Of a stretch of DNA of 64,000 bases, positions 25,634-35,110 are shown one piece after another (positions within the stretch are counted from its first letter, which is position 1; every line of letters begins with the position of its first letter). Under the pieces are notes generated by a model. That model did not search any database. It worked only from the letters and a program-made list of their open reading frames with translations, and had not been told where the DNA came from. The stretch lies in contig JAMPXB010000001.1 in NCBI GenBank assembly GCA_023701435.1, positions 186,001 through 250,000 on the forward strand, written 5' to 3'. The DNA is from Bacteriovoracaceae bacterium (GTDB lineage: Bacteria; Bdellovibrionota; Bacteriovoracia; Bacteriovoracales; Bacteriovoracaceae). The translations under genes were made by a program, and so were the position numbers.

Positions 25634-27760
25634 ATGAGTTATCAAATTCTAACTGTTGAAACTAAAAATGATCTCATGTGGATCGGTTTTGGAAAGTATG
25701 AAAAAAAATCCATGACCACTTTCACTCGGGAAACTCTCGAAGAATTAAAGAAGGCAATTCTTGAGGCGAATGACCTCGATAAGAAGAAGGCCGTAAAGGG
25801 ACTTGTTTTCTTTTCTCACAAGCCGGGTGTCTTTCTGGCAGGAGTCGATATTTCCGTCATCAATGGTCTTAAATCAGAAGCTGAGGCCTTACGTGCCCTG
25901 GATGAAGCTCATACCATCTTTAATGCCTTAGATGATTTAAAAATGCCGACGGCCGCTTTGGTCGATGGTGTTTGTCTGGGTGGCGGACTGGAGTTAGCAC
26001 TCACTTGTAAAAAGATTTTTATCTCTGATAATCCGAAAACGGCACTGGGCCTTCCGGAAGTGATGTTGGGAGTGCTGCCCGGCTTTGGCGGAACTTATCG
26101 TCTTCCTCGAAAAGTAGGACTTACCACGGCCATGGATATGATTCTCACCGGTCGCCAGATTAAGGGTAGGAATGCCGTTAAAATGGGACTGGCCGATGCC
26201 ATGCTGCCGACTGAAAGAATGCAGGAACTGGCCAAGACTTATCTCCTTGAGAAAAAAACCGGCAAGAAAAAAAGTCTGAAGGAAGAAGTTGAAAAACAAG
26301 TGGTTGATAATTTTTTAACCAGAAAGATTATTTTTCAGAAGGCCCGTGAAAAGGTCCTGGAAACTTCGAAAGGCTTTTATCCGGCCCCGCTTAAAATTTT
26401 AGAAGTTCTGGAAAGTGGTGCTTCTAAAAACCGTGCTGATTATCTTTCCATTGAAGCCGAAGCCTTTGCGGAACTTTCTCAGAGTGTGCAGAGTAAAAAC
26501 TTGCAGCATATTTTCTTCTTAACTGATAACTCCAAGAAGCTCGACAACAAAGACAAGCTTCCATCAGTAAGACGTGGTGCTGTGCTTGGTGCTGGAGTGA
26601 TGGGTGGGGGAATTGCCTGGTTGTTTGCTCAAAGTAATCAGGCCCCTTTAATGAAGGACCTGACACCTGAGGCACTGGAACTTGGTCTTAAGCAGGCCTC
26701 TGCGAATTTCTCTGCTCTGGTAAAAAGAAAGAGAATGTCGGAGGACGAATTTAACCGCAAAATGCGCTCCATTGAGCCAACTCTTAACTTTGAAAGTTTT
26801 AAATCGGTGGACCTGGTGGTAGAGGCCGTGGTTGAGAATATGGATGTTAAGAAAAAAGTTTTTGCTGAAGTGGAAGGATATGTGAAAGACAACTGTCTTC
26901 TTACCAGCAATACTTCATCCCTTTCTGTTGAAGAGATGAGCAAGGCGCTAAAAGATTCAAGCCGCTTTGCCGGTCTTCACTTTTTTAATCCGGTTAATAA
27001 AATGCCGCTGGTGGAAATCATTACCCACGAAAGAGTCTCTCAGGAAACAATTGATTCTCTCGTTAAATGGGTGCTGGACGTGAAGAAAACACCGATTGTG
27101 GTCAAAGATGGCCCGGGTTTCCTTGTGAACCGCATTCTTGCCCCTTATCTCAATGAGGCCGCCTTCCTGCTTGAGGAAGGAGTAAGTATTGAAGCACTCG
27201 ATGAAGCCGCCTTGAACTTTGGTATGCCAATGGGGCCGTGCCGCCTGATGGATGAAATCGGTCTGGACGTTTGTGTGAAGGTTGGAAAAATCATGCATGA
27301 AGGTCTGGGAGAAAGGGCCGTGCCAAGTACGCTTGCGGCCAAACTTTATGAGGCGAAACTTCTGGGTAAGAAAAATAACAGAGGTTTTTACCTCTACGAC
27401 GAAAAAGGCAAGGTTCTTGGTAAAAACCTCGATATTGCCAAGCTTCTTCCTGCCAAAAAAATTCGTAAAGATGAAATGGAAATTCAAATGCGTCTTTTCT
27501 TGCCAATGGTTAATGAAGCCGCCTATATTTTCGCTGACAGAATTGTGGATAAGGCCGCAACAGTAGATATCGGTATGATTTACGGAACCGGATTCCCTCC
27601 ATTCCGTGGCGGACTTTGCAAGTGGGCGGATCAGGAAGGTCTTGATCAGATCGCTGAACGTTTGAATAACTTTGCAAAAGAGGTCAATCAGGATCGTTAT
27701 CAGATGGCGCCGTTTTTATCCATGATGATTAACGATAAGAAAAAGTTTTACGACCTTTGA
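25634..27760 (+). CDS. fadJ: Multifunctional fatty-acid oxidation protein (enoyl-CoA hydratase / 3-hydroxyacyl-CoA dehydrogenase)
   Basis: 708 residues. Residues about 1-200 form a crotonase fold with both catalytic Glu regions (DGVCLGGGLELAL and LPEVMLGVLPGFGGTYRLPR). From about 310 a Rossmann domain starts (GAVLGAGVMGGGIAW), followed by the dehydrogenase motif GLHFFNPVNKMPLVEII with the catalytic His and the C-terminal helical domains (KDGPGFLVNRILAPYLNEA). It catalyses the hydration and NAD-dependent oxidation steps of beta-oxidation and pairs with the thiolase upstream. Confidence 0.94.
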   Translation: MSYQILTVETKNDLMWIGFGKYEKKSMTTFTRETLEELKKAILEANDLDKKKAVKGLVFFSHKPGVFLAGVDISVINGLKSEAEALRALDEAHTIFNALDDLKMPTAALVDGVCLGGGLELALTCKKIFISDNPKTALGLPEVMLGVLPGFGGTYRLPRKVGLTTAMDMILTGRQIKGRNAVKMGLADAMLPTERMQELAKTYLLEKKTGKKKSLKEEVEKQVVDNFLTRKIIFQKAREKVLETSKGFYPAPLKILEVLESGASKNRADYLSIEAEAFAELSQSVQSKNLQHIFFLTDNSKKLDNKDKLPSVRRGAVLGAGVMGGGIAWLFAQSNQAPLMKDLTPEALELGLKQASANFSALVKRKRMSEDEFNRKMRSIEPTLNFESFKSVDLVVEAVVENMDVKKKVFAEVEGYVKDNCLLTSNTSSLSVEEMSKALKDSSRFAGLHFFNPVNKMPLVEIITHERVSQETIDSLVKWVLDVKKTPIVVKDGPGFLVNRILAPYLNEAAFLLEEGVSIEALDEAALNFGMPMGPCRLMDEIGLDVCVKVGKIMHEGLGERAVPSTLAAKLYEAKLLGKKNNRGFYLYDEKGKVLGKNLDIAKLLPAKKIRKDEMEIQMRLFLPMVNEAAYIFADRIVDKAATVDIGMIYGTGFPPFRGGLCKWADQEGLDQIAERLNNFAKEVNQDRYQMAPFLSMMINDKKKFYDL

Positions 27761-28926
27761 AGACCTGGCCATTTTTTAGTTATTTCTTTTCCTATATTTT
27801 AAGAGCGAAGACTCGTCAGCGCTTGTTATTCATTGCAGTGACGGGTCTTTTTCTCTCCGCTTTCAGTCTGATGGTCATTCAAGGGATCATGGGGGGACTG
27901 CAAGCAGGACTCATAAGCCGCTCCAAGAACGTTCACGGATCGCACCTTATTATTTTTGACGGCATTACCTCTGAGTCTCTTTCTGAAATGAAAGAGATTC
28001 TCCGTAAAGAGGGGATTCCTTTTTATTCTGAGCTCGAAGTTGAGGTCATGCTTAAGCACCGAAATTTCGTGGCCCCGGCCAAGCTTCATGGAATTGATCT
28101 GGAAGACGAAAGGCCCGAGTTTTTGACCAAGAAGGACTTTGGTGGACTGGTTATGGGCAGTGAGCTCTCCAGTAAAATTAAGCTCCAATTTTTGGATGAA
28201 GTTCAAGTGATTGCTCCCGGAGTGACAGATTCGTTGATGGGGGAAGTTCCTCGTTTTACTTCTGAAATTCTCTCCGATTATCTCTACACGGAACTTTCTG
28301 AAGTGGATGACTTTGAGGCCTGGGCACGCTTAGGCCTGGTTCAAAATCTGGTCAGGAATGCTGGCATCAATCAAATCAGGCTTTTTGGCGAAGTTCCGGA
28401 AGAGATTCTAGAAAAGCTTCAAAGCACCCATACTGAAATCGCTAAACGCATTCTAAGTTGGGAACAGATGAATGAGGCATTGGTGTGGTCACTGAACCTG
28501 GAAACCAAAGTCATGCTGTTTCTTTTCATCAGCATGAGTCTTTTAGTGGCCATTGCTATTACTTCGGGTCTTTTGATTTTTTACTCCAAAATCAGACGTG
28601 ATCTGATGAGTTTTTGGATTCTGGGCATGTCCCAGAAAAAATTGATTGGGTTATGTTTTAAATTTACCTTAATACTTTCCGCTCTCACGGTACTTATTGG
28701 TGGCATTTGTGGGCATTTTACCCTTCTTTTACTTGAGAAGTATGGTCACCAGCTGATGCCGGATATTTTTGTGGAAAGACAGCTTCCTGTACAACTTGAT
28801 TTCAGTCATATAATCATGAGCCTTTCCATTCCTTTTGGTATCTCATTGATATTTAGTTACTTTTCCTTTGCTCATTTTAGAAAGGAAAATCAATCATTTG
28901 TGGCAATCGTCAGATCTCTTGGATAA
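27757..28926 (+). CDS. LolC/LolE-like ABC transporter permease
   Basis: 389 residues. Four hydrophobic segments occur near residues 22-44, 250-277, 297-322 and 348-370, with a large loop between the first two, the FtsX/MacB/LolC layout. The C-terminal half has the permease pattern (KVMLFLFISMSLLVAIAITSGLLIFYSKIRRDLMSFWILGM). LolCE permeases release lipoproteins from the inner membrane to LolA. The start is a TTG overlapping the fadJ stop (TTGA). No ATPase gene (lolD) is adjacent, so the substrate is unproven. Confidence 0.77.
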   Translation: MKTWPFFSYFFSYILRAKTRQRLLFIAVTGLFLSAFSLMVIQGIMGGLQAGLISRSKNVHGSHLIIFDGITSESLSEMKEILRKEGIPFYSELEVEVMLKHRNFVAPAKLHGIDLEDERPEFLTKKDFGGLVMGSELSSKIKLQFLDEVQVIAPGVTDSLMGEVPRFTSEILSDYLYTELSEVDDFEAWARLGLVQNLVRNAGINQIRLFGEVPEEILEKLQSTHTEIAKRILSWEQMNEALVWSLNLETKVMLFLFISMSLLVAIAITSGLLIFYSKIRRDLMSFWILGMSQKKLIGLCFKFTLILSALTVLIGGICGHFTLLLLEKYGHQLMPDIFVERQLPVQLDFSHIIMSLSIPFGISLIFSYFSFAHFRKENQSFVAIVRSLG

Positions 28927-29012
28927 TTAAGATTAAAATTCTCATTGAAAGACCGACATAGGATAAAATGTGAGTCTGGATTCACGAAGAATCTCCTAGA
29001 CGAGAGGATTTT

Positions 29013-29951
29013 ATGGCCGTGCAAAATATCTCCCAGTTATTTGCCCCTACTTTTTTAAATGATTCTTTGTTAACCAAAACTTTGGGTGAGGAATTCGCTC
29101 TTTGTGATAATGGCAATATGGTTTTCCATTGGGCCGACTTCTTTGAGACTTGTGATGCGATTAAAGAGCAGTTGGATAACAATCCTGCTTTGATGGATGA
29201 CTTCAAACATCGTGAGAATGCACTTCTTCGCCTGGCCCAGATTCCTGTTTGGATTAGAACTAAAAATAAAATCCATCAAAACAGCATGCATGAGTTGTAC
29301 GAGAGATTTATCCTGAATCAAGGGCAGATTGATCCGTTCATTCCTTTGGAGATTTCCTTTATTTCAGGCAATGGTCCTTTTAAAAGTCTTTCCATTGCTG
29401 AATGCTTTAATAAATCCACTTATCGTGATTTTATCCTGGTTTACCTCTTGCAAGGTAAACTGCCAAAACGGGAATTTCGAATTCGCTTAAAGAGCAAAAT
29501 TCTTTTCGAGTATGGCCCTCATTTTGCCGAGGCCCATCTGGTATCCTTAGAGCAACTAACTCTGAATGGCATGCTTTTTTCAGTGGATTCAGAAACCTAT
29601 TTTAAAAAAATCTCCAGTGAGGAGCAGGTAAAAATTCTTATCAATGCGAACATGTTGGGACTTAAAGATTCAAAAAGCCTGGCCGATCTAAAAAATCATC
29701 TGGCCCCTTATACTTTTAATCTTCTTTATTCATCTAATAAAGTGGACGCCATGCTCTGCAATGTCGCTGATTTTTCTCTCCAATCGAGCTTCGACTTTTC
29801 CATGAATAAAAAGATCTTCTTGTTTATTCCTTATGCCAAAGTTGCAGACACCAGCTCTCAGGGGATAAAGACCATTCAAAATTTTGTCACTGTGACCAGG
29901 GATCTTGTAAGAAATCACTACCAGCAAGGCCTAAAGGCCAGAACCGCTTAG
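29013..29951 (+). CDS. Unknown protein, possible PilZ-like domain
   Basis: 312 residues. A middle segment, KREFRIRLKSKILFEYG followed by LEQLTLNGMLFSV, is reminiscent of the PilZ c-di-GMP domain, with RxxR-type basic residues and an (N/D)xSxxG-like end. The match is imperfect, so binding is doubtful. The rest is unrecognised. GAGAGG precedes the ATG. Its end overlaps the convergent recombinase gene by 4 bases. Confidence 0.5.
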   Translation: MAVQNISQLFAPTFLNDSLLTKTLGEEFALCDNGNMVFHWADFFETCDAIKEQLDNNPALMDDFKHRENALLRLAQIPVWIRTKNKIHQNSMHELYERFILNQGQIDPFIPLEISFISGNGPFKSLSIAECFNKSTYRDFILVYLLQGKLPKREFRIRLKSKILFEYGPHFAEAHLVSLEQLTLNGMLFSVDSETYFKKISSEEQVKILINANMLGLKDSKSLADLKNHLAPYTFNLLYSSNKVDAMLCNVADFSLQSSFDFSMNKKIFLFIPYAKVADTSSQGIKTIQNFVTVTRDLVRNHYQQGLKARTA

Positions 29952-30955
29952 GCGTTTTTTTTCAGAGAAAAATCGACCTGATAAGCAGCACTTTTATCGA
30001 GATTCTTTCGGCGCTTATCATAGCGTTCAGTGGTGGTGATATTGGAGTGGCCGGCGAATGTCGCCACATCTCTGATGGCCGCGTGCTGAGTGTCCAATAG
30101 GTGGGAGATCACAGTGGCACGGCATGAATGAGGAGAGACCGCCTTGTTGATTCCCAATTGCTTGGCATATTTCTCAATGACCCGAAAAATAGTGGATCCA
30201 TCCATTGGCTTTTCATTTCTCAATTTGAGTTCAGTCTGAAGCATATAATCTTCAGGTCCCAGAATGATTCCGTGATCTTTTAAGTGAGCAAGATAGAGTT
30301 GAATTTCTTCATAGACAGTTTCATTCAAAGGAATAAGTCTGAGTTTGTCTCCCTTACCCTGAATCCTCAAAACAAAATGAGTCCGGTCCTGAACCAATTG
30401 ATGCATTTTAAGCTTGGTAAGTTCCGAACGACGTAGTCCCAGATGAAAAAGCAGGACCATGATCAAACGATGGGTCTTTCCTTTGTGAGTAGAAAGATCC
30501 GGAGCATTGAGCATTTGAAGCACTTCATCATCATCAAAGGCCACTGTGGGAGATTCCGTCTGGACCTTGGGAAGTTTCACTGTATCCAAAGGATTGTGAT
30601 CGATCAGTTTAGCGGCGATGGCCCATTTCATAAATGAGCGCACACATACCAGGCGACGGTTAATGGTCGCCGAAGATAATCCGCGCTCCATCAAATGATC
30701 ACGATAGAGCTGAAAGTGATAACTTTGAATTTCTGCTGGATGAGAAATATGAACATCGCCTGATTTTAGAAAATCAAAAAAGAATTTAAGATCTTTGATG
30801 TAGGCCGTCTTAGTGTCAGGAGATAAAAACTGTACTAGAAATTCCTGAATGAAATCTCTAATGTCAGTTTTCTTTTGGGCCGCTTTTTGAAACTTACGGG
30901 CAAGTTCCTGATTGACCTGAGTTGTGAGGGCCTGGGATTTTTCTTTTTTTGTCAT
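29948..30955 (-). CDS. Tyrosine recombinase (XerC/D-like integrase)
   Basis: 335 residues from the ATG at 30955; a TTG at 30973 would add six residues. A SAM-like N-terminal core-binding domain (TKTAYIKDLKFFFDFL) precedes the catalytic domain. Catalytic residues are visible: Arg in LGLRRSELTKL, Lys in QGKGDK, HxxR in SPHSCRATV, the second His in FAGHSNITTTERY and the Tyr nucleophile there. It could be a Xer-type chromosome-dimer resolvase or an integrase; no att repeats or phage genes are next to it, which favours a Xer-like role. Confidence 0.85.
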   Translation of the reverse strand: MTKKEKSQALTTQVNQELARKFQKAAQKKTDIRDFIQEFLVQFLSPDTKTAYIKDLKFFFDFLKSGDVHISHPAEIQSYHFQLYRDHLMERGLSSATINRRLVCVRSFMKWAIAAKLIDHNPLDTVKLPKVQTESPTVAFDDDEVLQMLNAPDLSTHKGKTHRLIMVLLFHLGLRRSELTKLKMHQLVQDRTHFVLRIQGKGDKLRLIPLNETVYEEIQLYLAHLKDHGIILGPEDYMLQTELKLRNEKPMDGSTIFRVIEKYAKQLGINKAVSPHSCRATVISHLLDTQHAAIRDVATFAGHSNITTTERYDKRRKNLDKSAAYQVDFSLKKNA

Positions 30956-30986
30956 ACTCAAAGTGTAAGGCAAAGGGCCATTCTGA

Positions 30987-31346
30987 TCAATTACCTGAGC
31001 GATTATGTAAGAGAAGGCTTTCCTGATCAGCGTAGAAACCGTTTTTTTGGCACATTGGTACTTTATCCTTCAGGCCCTCTATTTCACCAAAAAAGGCGTC
31101 ACCTCCGAGCTGATAGCATAGCGAGAAGCCGGGACTTTGATTGGGATAAAACTGCATCTGGATTTTCTTTACGAAAAAACAGTCACCCACGGTTTTGCAG
31201 TTTTTAGAGAGGTAGAGGTCGTTTTTCTTATCATGGCAAAGCTCGATGGTCTTTCCCTGATGGACTAGTTTGGCCGGTACACAGGACCAGGCATGACTAG
31301 TTTGAAATATACCGAATATTAGAGCTAGCTTTAAATAAATCTTCAT
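30987..31346 (-). CDS. Small secreted Cys-containing protein
   Basis: 119 residues with a signal peptide (MKIYLKLALIFGIFQTSHA-W) and eight or so cysteines spread through the mature part (WSCVPA, ELCHDKK, KNCKTVGDCFF, SLCYQLG, PMCQKNG), suggesting a disulfide-stabilised periplasmic or secreted protein. The gene begins inside the end of the upstream papain-like protease gene (overlap of 50 bases), so they are co-expressed. No family recognised. A GTG three bases upstream is an alternative start. Confidence 0.65.
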   Translation of the reverse strand: MKIYLKLALIFGIFQTSHAWSCVPAKLVHQGKTIELCHDKKNDLYLSKNCKTVGDCFFVKKIQMQFYPNQSPGFSLCYQLGGDAFFGEIEGLKDKVPMCQKNGFYADQESLLLHNRSGN

Positions 31347-32295
31347 CACTCACCCAAAAGGTTCCCTGTTCTTTATTACACTCGATACCTGGTTTATAGG
31401 CCCCACAGCTTTTTCCCCAGCTATTACGGATATTGTATTCACATCTTCCATTATTCCAACGTCTACCGACGATGATACTGGAATGAAACCCCCGGAAATC
31501 GGTAAAGGCATCAACTTCGTAATCCACAGTCTGAAGGCGTCCTTTAGCGATGTTAAAATTCACTTCTTTCATGAATTTTTCCAGATCGTTATCTTTGAAA
31601 ACAATCTTGGTTTGCATTTTAGGAACCTGCTTAATTTGTTCCGAGCAGGCCTTGTCGGCAAAAAGACTGAGGGTTTGATTGAGATTTTCTTTCATAAGGG
31701 ATTCGGCCATCTCGTTTATTTCACCTGCCATGAGTGAAAAAGGCGAAACGATGTTGGTAATTTCCCGGCAGACCGTATTCCGGTCCATTTGATTCATAAT
31801 GATATTGGGTTTTAACTCTTCCAGTGCTTTTACCATGTCGTGAATTTGATTAGGCTGTTTCTTATCAAAAGGCAGCCCCCGCTCAGTACATAACCAACCA
31901 TTTTCAACGGCCTGGTTGACTGCTAATTGAACGCGACCGGTTTCGTAAACCTCTGAGAAGGTATAGTTATTAGGATTGGCCTTGCGGTCACTTTCAATTT
32001 CATCACGATACTGCTTCGTCTTATTCATAAAACGATTATAGATGGAACTCACATGGAGACCCGATACTGGGACTCCAATTTCAGCACTCATCAAGTCAGC
32101 ACTGGTAAAGGCGTAACACCATCCGACTGAGTCTTGATTTCTGGGAGTTGAAAAATGTTGTTTTAAGGCCGCATTGCCGCTGATCTTGGGATTAATTTCC
32201 CGGACATCAATCGGCGAGCATGAAGACTTTTGAACTTGTTGTCCAAAAGCGCTCGTGGAGAGTGAAATTAAAATGAGAAGCGAGAGGAATTTCAT
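31297..32295 (-). CDS. Secreted papain-like (C1) cysteine peptidase
   Basis: 332 residues from the ATG at 32295, which has AAGGA at 7 bases; the longer frame to 32328 lacks support. A signal peptide (MKFLSLLILISLSTSAFG) leads to the papain-type active site NQDSVGWCYAFTSADLM, with the oxyanion Gln and nucleophile Cys. The His in DFRGFHSSIIVG and the Asn in YNIRNSWGKSCG complete the triad. An exported endopeptidase is likely. The following gene encodes a small Cys-rich secreted protein that overlaps it. Confidence 0.85.
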   Translation of the reverse strand: MKFLSLLILISLSTSAFGQQVQKSSCSPIDVREINPKISGNAALKQHFSTPRNQDSVGWCYAFTSADLMSAEIGVPVSGLHVSSIYNRFMNKTKQYRDEIESDRKANPNNYTFSEVYETGRVQLAVNQAVENGWLCTERGLPFDKKQPNQIHDMVKALEELKPNIIMNQMDRNTVCREITNIVSPFSLMAGEINEMAESLMKENLNQTLSLFADKACSEQIKQVPKMQTKIVFKDNDLEKFMKEVNFNIAKGRLQTVDYEVDAFTDFRGFHSSIIVGRRWNNGRCEYNIRNSWGKSCGAYKPGIECNKEQGTFWVSDEDLFKASSNIRYISN

Positions 32296-32387
32296 AGGAT
32301 CCTTATCGGTTTCTTGACCCATAATCATGAGTGGTCCTTGAACAAAATGAAAAAAAAGGAAATAATATAATTATCAAGGAGTTAGAT

Positions 32388-33530
32388 ATGGCCTTAACAA
32401 TTCTGGTAGGACTTGGGGGCGTGGTTTTAGGGCTCGCCATTTATCACTTTCGTGTCCAAAGACTGCTGCTGGAGTTTGGCATCTTAAAAGAGAAGCTGGC
32501 CATTCAGGACCGCGTTCACCTGGAGGCTTCGGAGAAGCTTGAACTAAAACTTAAAACGCTCACTCAGGAAATTTTCGATGAAAAGTCCAAGCGTTTTCGT
32601 GAAGACTCACTTCGCGGTATGGAACTGATTTTAAATCCCTTCAAAGATAAGATGACTGACTTTCAGAAAAAAGTGGAAGAGATGCATCTGACTGATACCA
32701 AGGATCGACTCAAACTTCATGCTGAAATTGAGCGAATTGTTTTAACCGGCCAGAAAATGAGTACCGAAACCGAGAACCTTACCCGTGCCCTTAAGGGTGA
32801 TGTGAAGATGCAGGGTAACTGGGGAGAGATGATTCTGGAGAAATTACTGGAAGCCTCGGGTCTTAGAAATGGAGAAGAATTTATTCTTCAGGGAAAGGAC
32901 ATGGGACTAAAGGATGAAGAGGGGAGAACTCAGCAGCCGGATGTCATCATCAATCTTCCAGAGAATAAGCATTTGATTGTTGATTCCAAGGTGAGTCTCG
33001 TTGCTTATGAACGCTATGTGAATGAGGCATCTGAAGAGGATCTCTCTCATTTTCTGGATTCTCTTTATGCTCATATAAAAGGTCTTTCTTCAAAAAATTA
33101 TCAGCAACTCGATAAACTTGCGACACCAGATTATGTCATGTTGTTTATTCCGATTGAGGGAGCCTTTATGCTGGCAATGCAAAAGGACCGGGAACTTTTC
33201 GCCCATGCCTGGGATAAAAACATTATGCTGGTAGGTCCTTCAACTTTACTTGCCACTTTGAGGACTGTTGCCAGTTTATGGAAACAGGAGCGGCAAACAA
33301 AAAATGCCATCGAGATTGCCCGACAGGCGGGACAGCTTTATGACAAATTTGTCGGGGTCGCAGGTGACCTTGATCATATGCAGTCTCAAATAAGAAAAGT
33401 CGGAAATCAGTTTGATGATCTTCGTTCCCGCATGCTAATCGGTAAAGGAAGTCTCGCCAGTCGCATGGAAAATTTAAAAGAGCTAGGGGCCAAAACTTCT
33501 AAAAGTCTTGAGTTGATTGAAAATGAATAA
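32388..33530 (+). CDS. rmuC: DNA recombination protein RmuC
   Basis: 380 residues from the ATG at 32388, with AAGGAG 6 bases upstream. An N-terminal transmembrane segment (ALTILVGLGGVVLGLAIYHF) and a coiled coil are followed by the RmuC nuclease-like domain (GNWGEMILEKLLEASGL, QPDVIINLPENKHLIVDSKVSLVAYERY, MLFIPIEGAFMLAM). RmuC limits recombination at inverted repeats in E. coli; the fold is a PD-(D/E)XK relative. The next gene starts within its last codons. Confidence 0.92.
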   Translation: MALTILVGLGGVVLGLAIYHFRVQRLLLEFGILKEKLAIQDRVHLEASEKLELKLKTLTQEIFDEKSKRFREDSLRGMELILNPFKDKMTDFQKKVEEMHLTDTKDRLKLHAEIERIVLTGQKMSTETENLTRALKGDVKMQGNWGEMILEKLLEASGLRNGEEFILQGKDMGLKDEEGRTQQPDVIINLPENKHLIVDSKVSLVAYERYVNEASEEDLSHFLDSLYAHIKGLSSKNYQQLDKLATPDYVMLFIPIEGAFMLAMQKDRELFAHAWDKNIMLVGPSTLLATLRTVASLWKQERQTKNAIEIARQAGQLYDKFVGVAGDLDHMQSQIRKVGNQFDDLRSRMLIGKGSLASRMENLKELGAKTSKSLELIENE

Positions 33531-34563
33531 ACTAAATATTTTATTGCTGGCCCTATGTTTATCTTCGCTCAATGTTGAAGCAGCTTCCACGAAAGCAAAG
33601 CTTTATTATCAAGTGGAGGCCGGAGATACTTTTGGCACAGTGATCTTCTCCTTAGGCTATATCCGCCTATGGACTGGATCGGCCTATGTTAATAAATTTA
33701 AAAATAGGATTAATCCAAAAGAACTGAATCGAGTGGATGTCGGGGATAAGATTTATTTCGATGAATCAGAAATCATCTTTAAAAAGAATATTCGTCGTGA
33801 GGGAGACCGGATTTACTTCCATCGAAAAATTAGAAAACTAGCAGATTGGAGAGAATTGCGGGCACGTGAAAAAATCGAGGAAGATCTTCCTAAAGCTCCT
33901 GAGTCGATAGTTCTGGAAAAAAAAGATGAGGTGAGAGTCTTCAATAATACTAAATCTTCTTATGAGATTTATCTGGGGGCCGGTGGATTCGTTGCCCAGG
34001 ACATGGAAACAGATAATGCAACTGAAACCACCACCATGACTGGTCTTCAGCCACTTGTTCAGTTAAAGGGAATTTATTCTCATTCGGCAATGGGTTCAAT
34101 GGCGGTGGATGTGCTGGCCAAGAAAATTATCAATGCTGATTTTTCTTTTCCGGTTAATACCGATTTTCGACTTCAATATATTCCTAAGTTTATTAATCTC
34201 GGACCAGTAAATCTCGCCTTTTCATATTCCATGCTAAAGCACTCCTATGCCGGAAAACCAGTGGATGAAGTTAAGGAATATGAGCTTAGTGCTCAATTTG
34301 CGGGGATCGGTTTAGTTCTGCCTCGAGGGTCTTATTGGTATGAAATTTATCTGGAAAAATCACTGGCCGCCCGAACCGTTTCTAATGATAAATCAATTAG
34401 TTTGGGAAGTGGCTGGCGGTTAGATTCTGAATTAATTTATCCCTGGGGGCCCCAGTGGAGAATCATTCCTGGGATAAATTACTACACCACAGAGAATTCA
34501 TCAAAAAAGTATGAAATGAATGTTTTAGAACTCAGAACCACCATTTCCTGGTTATTTAACTGA
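33523..34563 (+). CDS. Secreted LysM-like protein with C-terminal barrel-like region
   Basis: 346 residues. A signal peptide (MNKLNILLLALCLSSLNVEAA) precedes a LysM-like segment (YYQVEAGDTFGTVIFSLGY ... VDVGDKIYF, residues about 28-85). LysM units bind glycan chains of peptidoglycan. After a charged linker, residues 145-346 alternate strands (YEIYLGAGGFVAQD, LQPLVQLKGIYSH) and end with TTISWLFN, suggesting an outer-membrane barrel. It starts inside the end of rmuC. The LysM assignment is motif-based only. Confidence 0.62.
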   Translation: MNKLNILLLALCLSSLNVEAASTKAKLYYQVEAGDTFGTVIFSLGYIRLWTGSAYVNKFKNRINPKELNRVDVGDKIYFDESEIIFKKNIRREGDRIYFHRKIRKLADWRELRAREKIEEDLPKAPESIVLEKKDEVRVFNNTKSSYEIYLGAGGFVAQDMETDNATETTTMTGLQPLVQLKGIYSHSAMGSMAVDVLAKKIINADFSFPVNTDFRLQYIPKFINLGPVNLAFSYSMLKHSYAGKPVDEVKEYELSAQFAGIGLVLPRGSYWYEIYLEKSLAARTVSNDKSISLGSGWRLDSELIYPWGPQWRIIPGINYYTTENSSKKYEMNVLELRTTISWLFN

Positions 34564-34728
34564 CAAATCATAAGCTTAATTTTTCTTAACGGTGCCTAAA
34601 AATGTTGTCATAAAAAAATAACCTTGAGTTTCGACAAAAATTAGAACGCCTTAGATTTTAATTAATTATAGTTCCTGCATGGAGGTTTTTCAGCTTTATG
34701 GAAGAATGTCTCCCTGAGGACATACTTT

Positions 34729-35064
34729 ATGGAATTTGAAACTAAGCTAATTACAAGAAATGATTTATCCGTCATTGCCTTCAAGGGGCGAATGAGTAAA
34801 GAGGCCCGCGAAGAACTAAAAAAATGTCAGGAAGAAATTCTAAATTCTGAGAGTAAGATTATCATTCTTCTCTTTAAAGACCTGATAACCGTCGATATGG
34901 CCGTTTACCGCGAACTCACCATGCTCCAGCAAGAAATCAGGAAAGCGAAACAACTCTACCTGGTGGGCTTTAATAAGGCCTTAAAACAGCTGCTAATTGA
35001 GAAAGGGATTATCCGCCTAAATGAAGTTAAGGAGACTCTGGAAGACGCTTTGAAGAGCATTTAA
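34729..35064 (+). CDS. STAS-domain protein (anti-sigma-factor-antagonist-like)
   Basis: 111 residues, roughly one STAS domain (VIAFKGRMSKEAREELKKC, IIILLFKDLITVDMAVYRELTMLQ, LYLVGF). The usual phosphorylatable Ser at the domain centre (DSSG-like) is replaced by TVDMA. GAGGA precedes the ATG. A short open frame (34698-34739) with an upstream GGAGG overlaps its start and could couple translation. Partner proteins are not in the window. Confidence 0.65.
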   Translation: MEFETKLITRNDLSVIAFKGRMSKEAREELKKCQEEILNSESKIIILLFKDLITVDMAVYRELTMLQQEIRKAKQLYLVGFNKALKQLLIEKGIIRLNEVKETLEDALKSI

Positions 35065-35110
35065 AGGTGAATTTCTTGACTTTTGATCCGCCGCGAATGA
35101 TTGTGCGTTC

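Noticed and set aside
29948-30955. Prophage or integrative element around the tyrosine recombinase
   Set aside because: No other phage genes, no att-like repeats and no tRNA next to it; it looks like a lone Xer-type gene.
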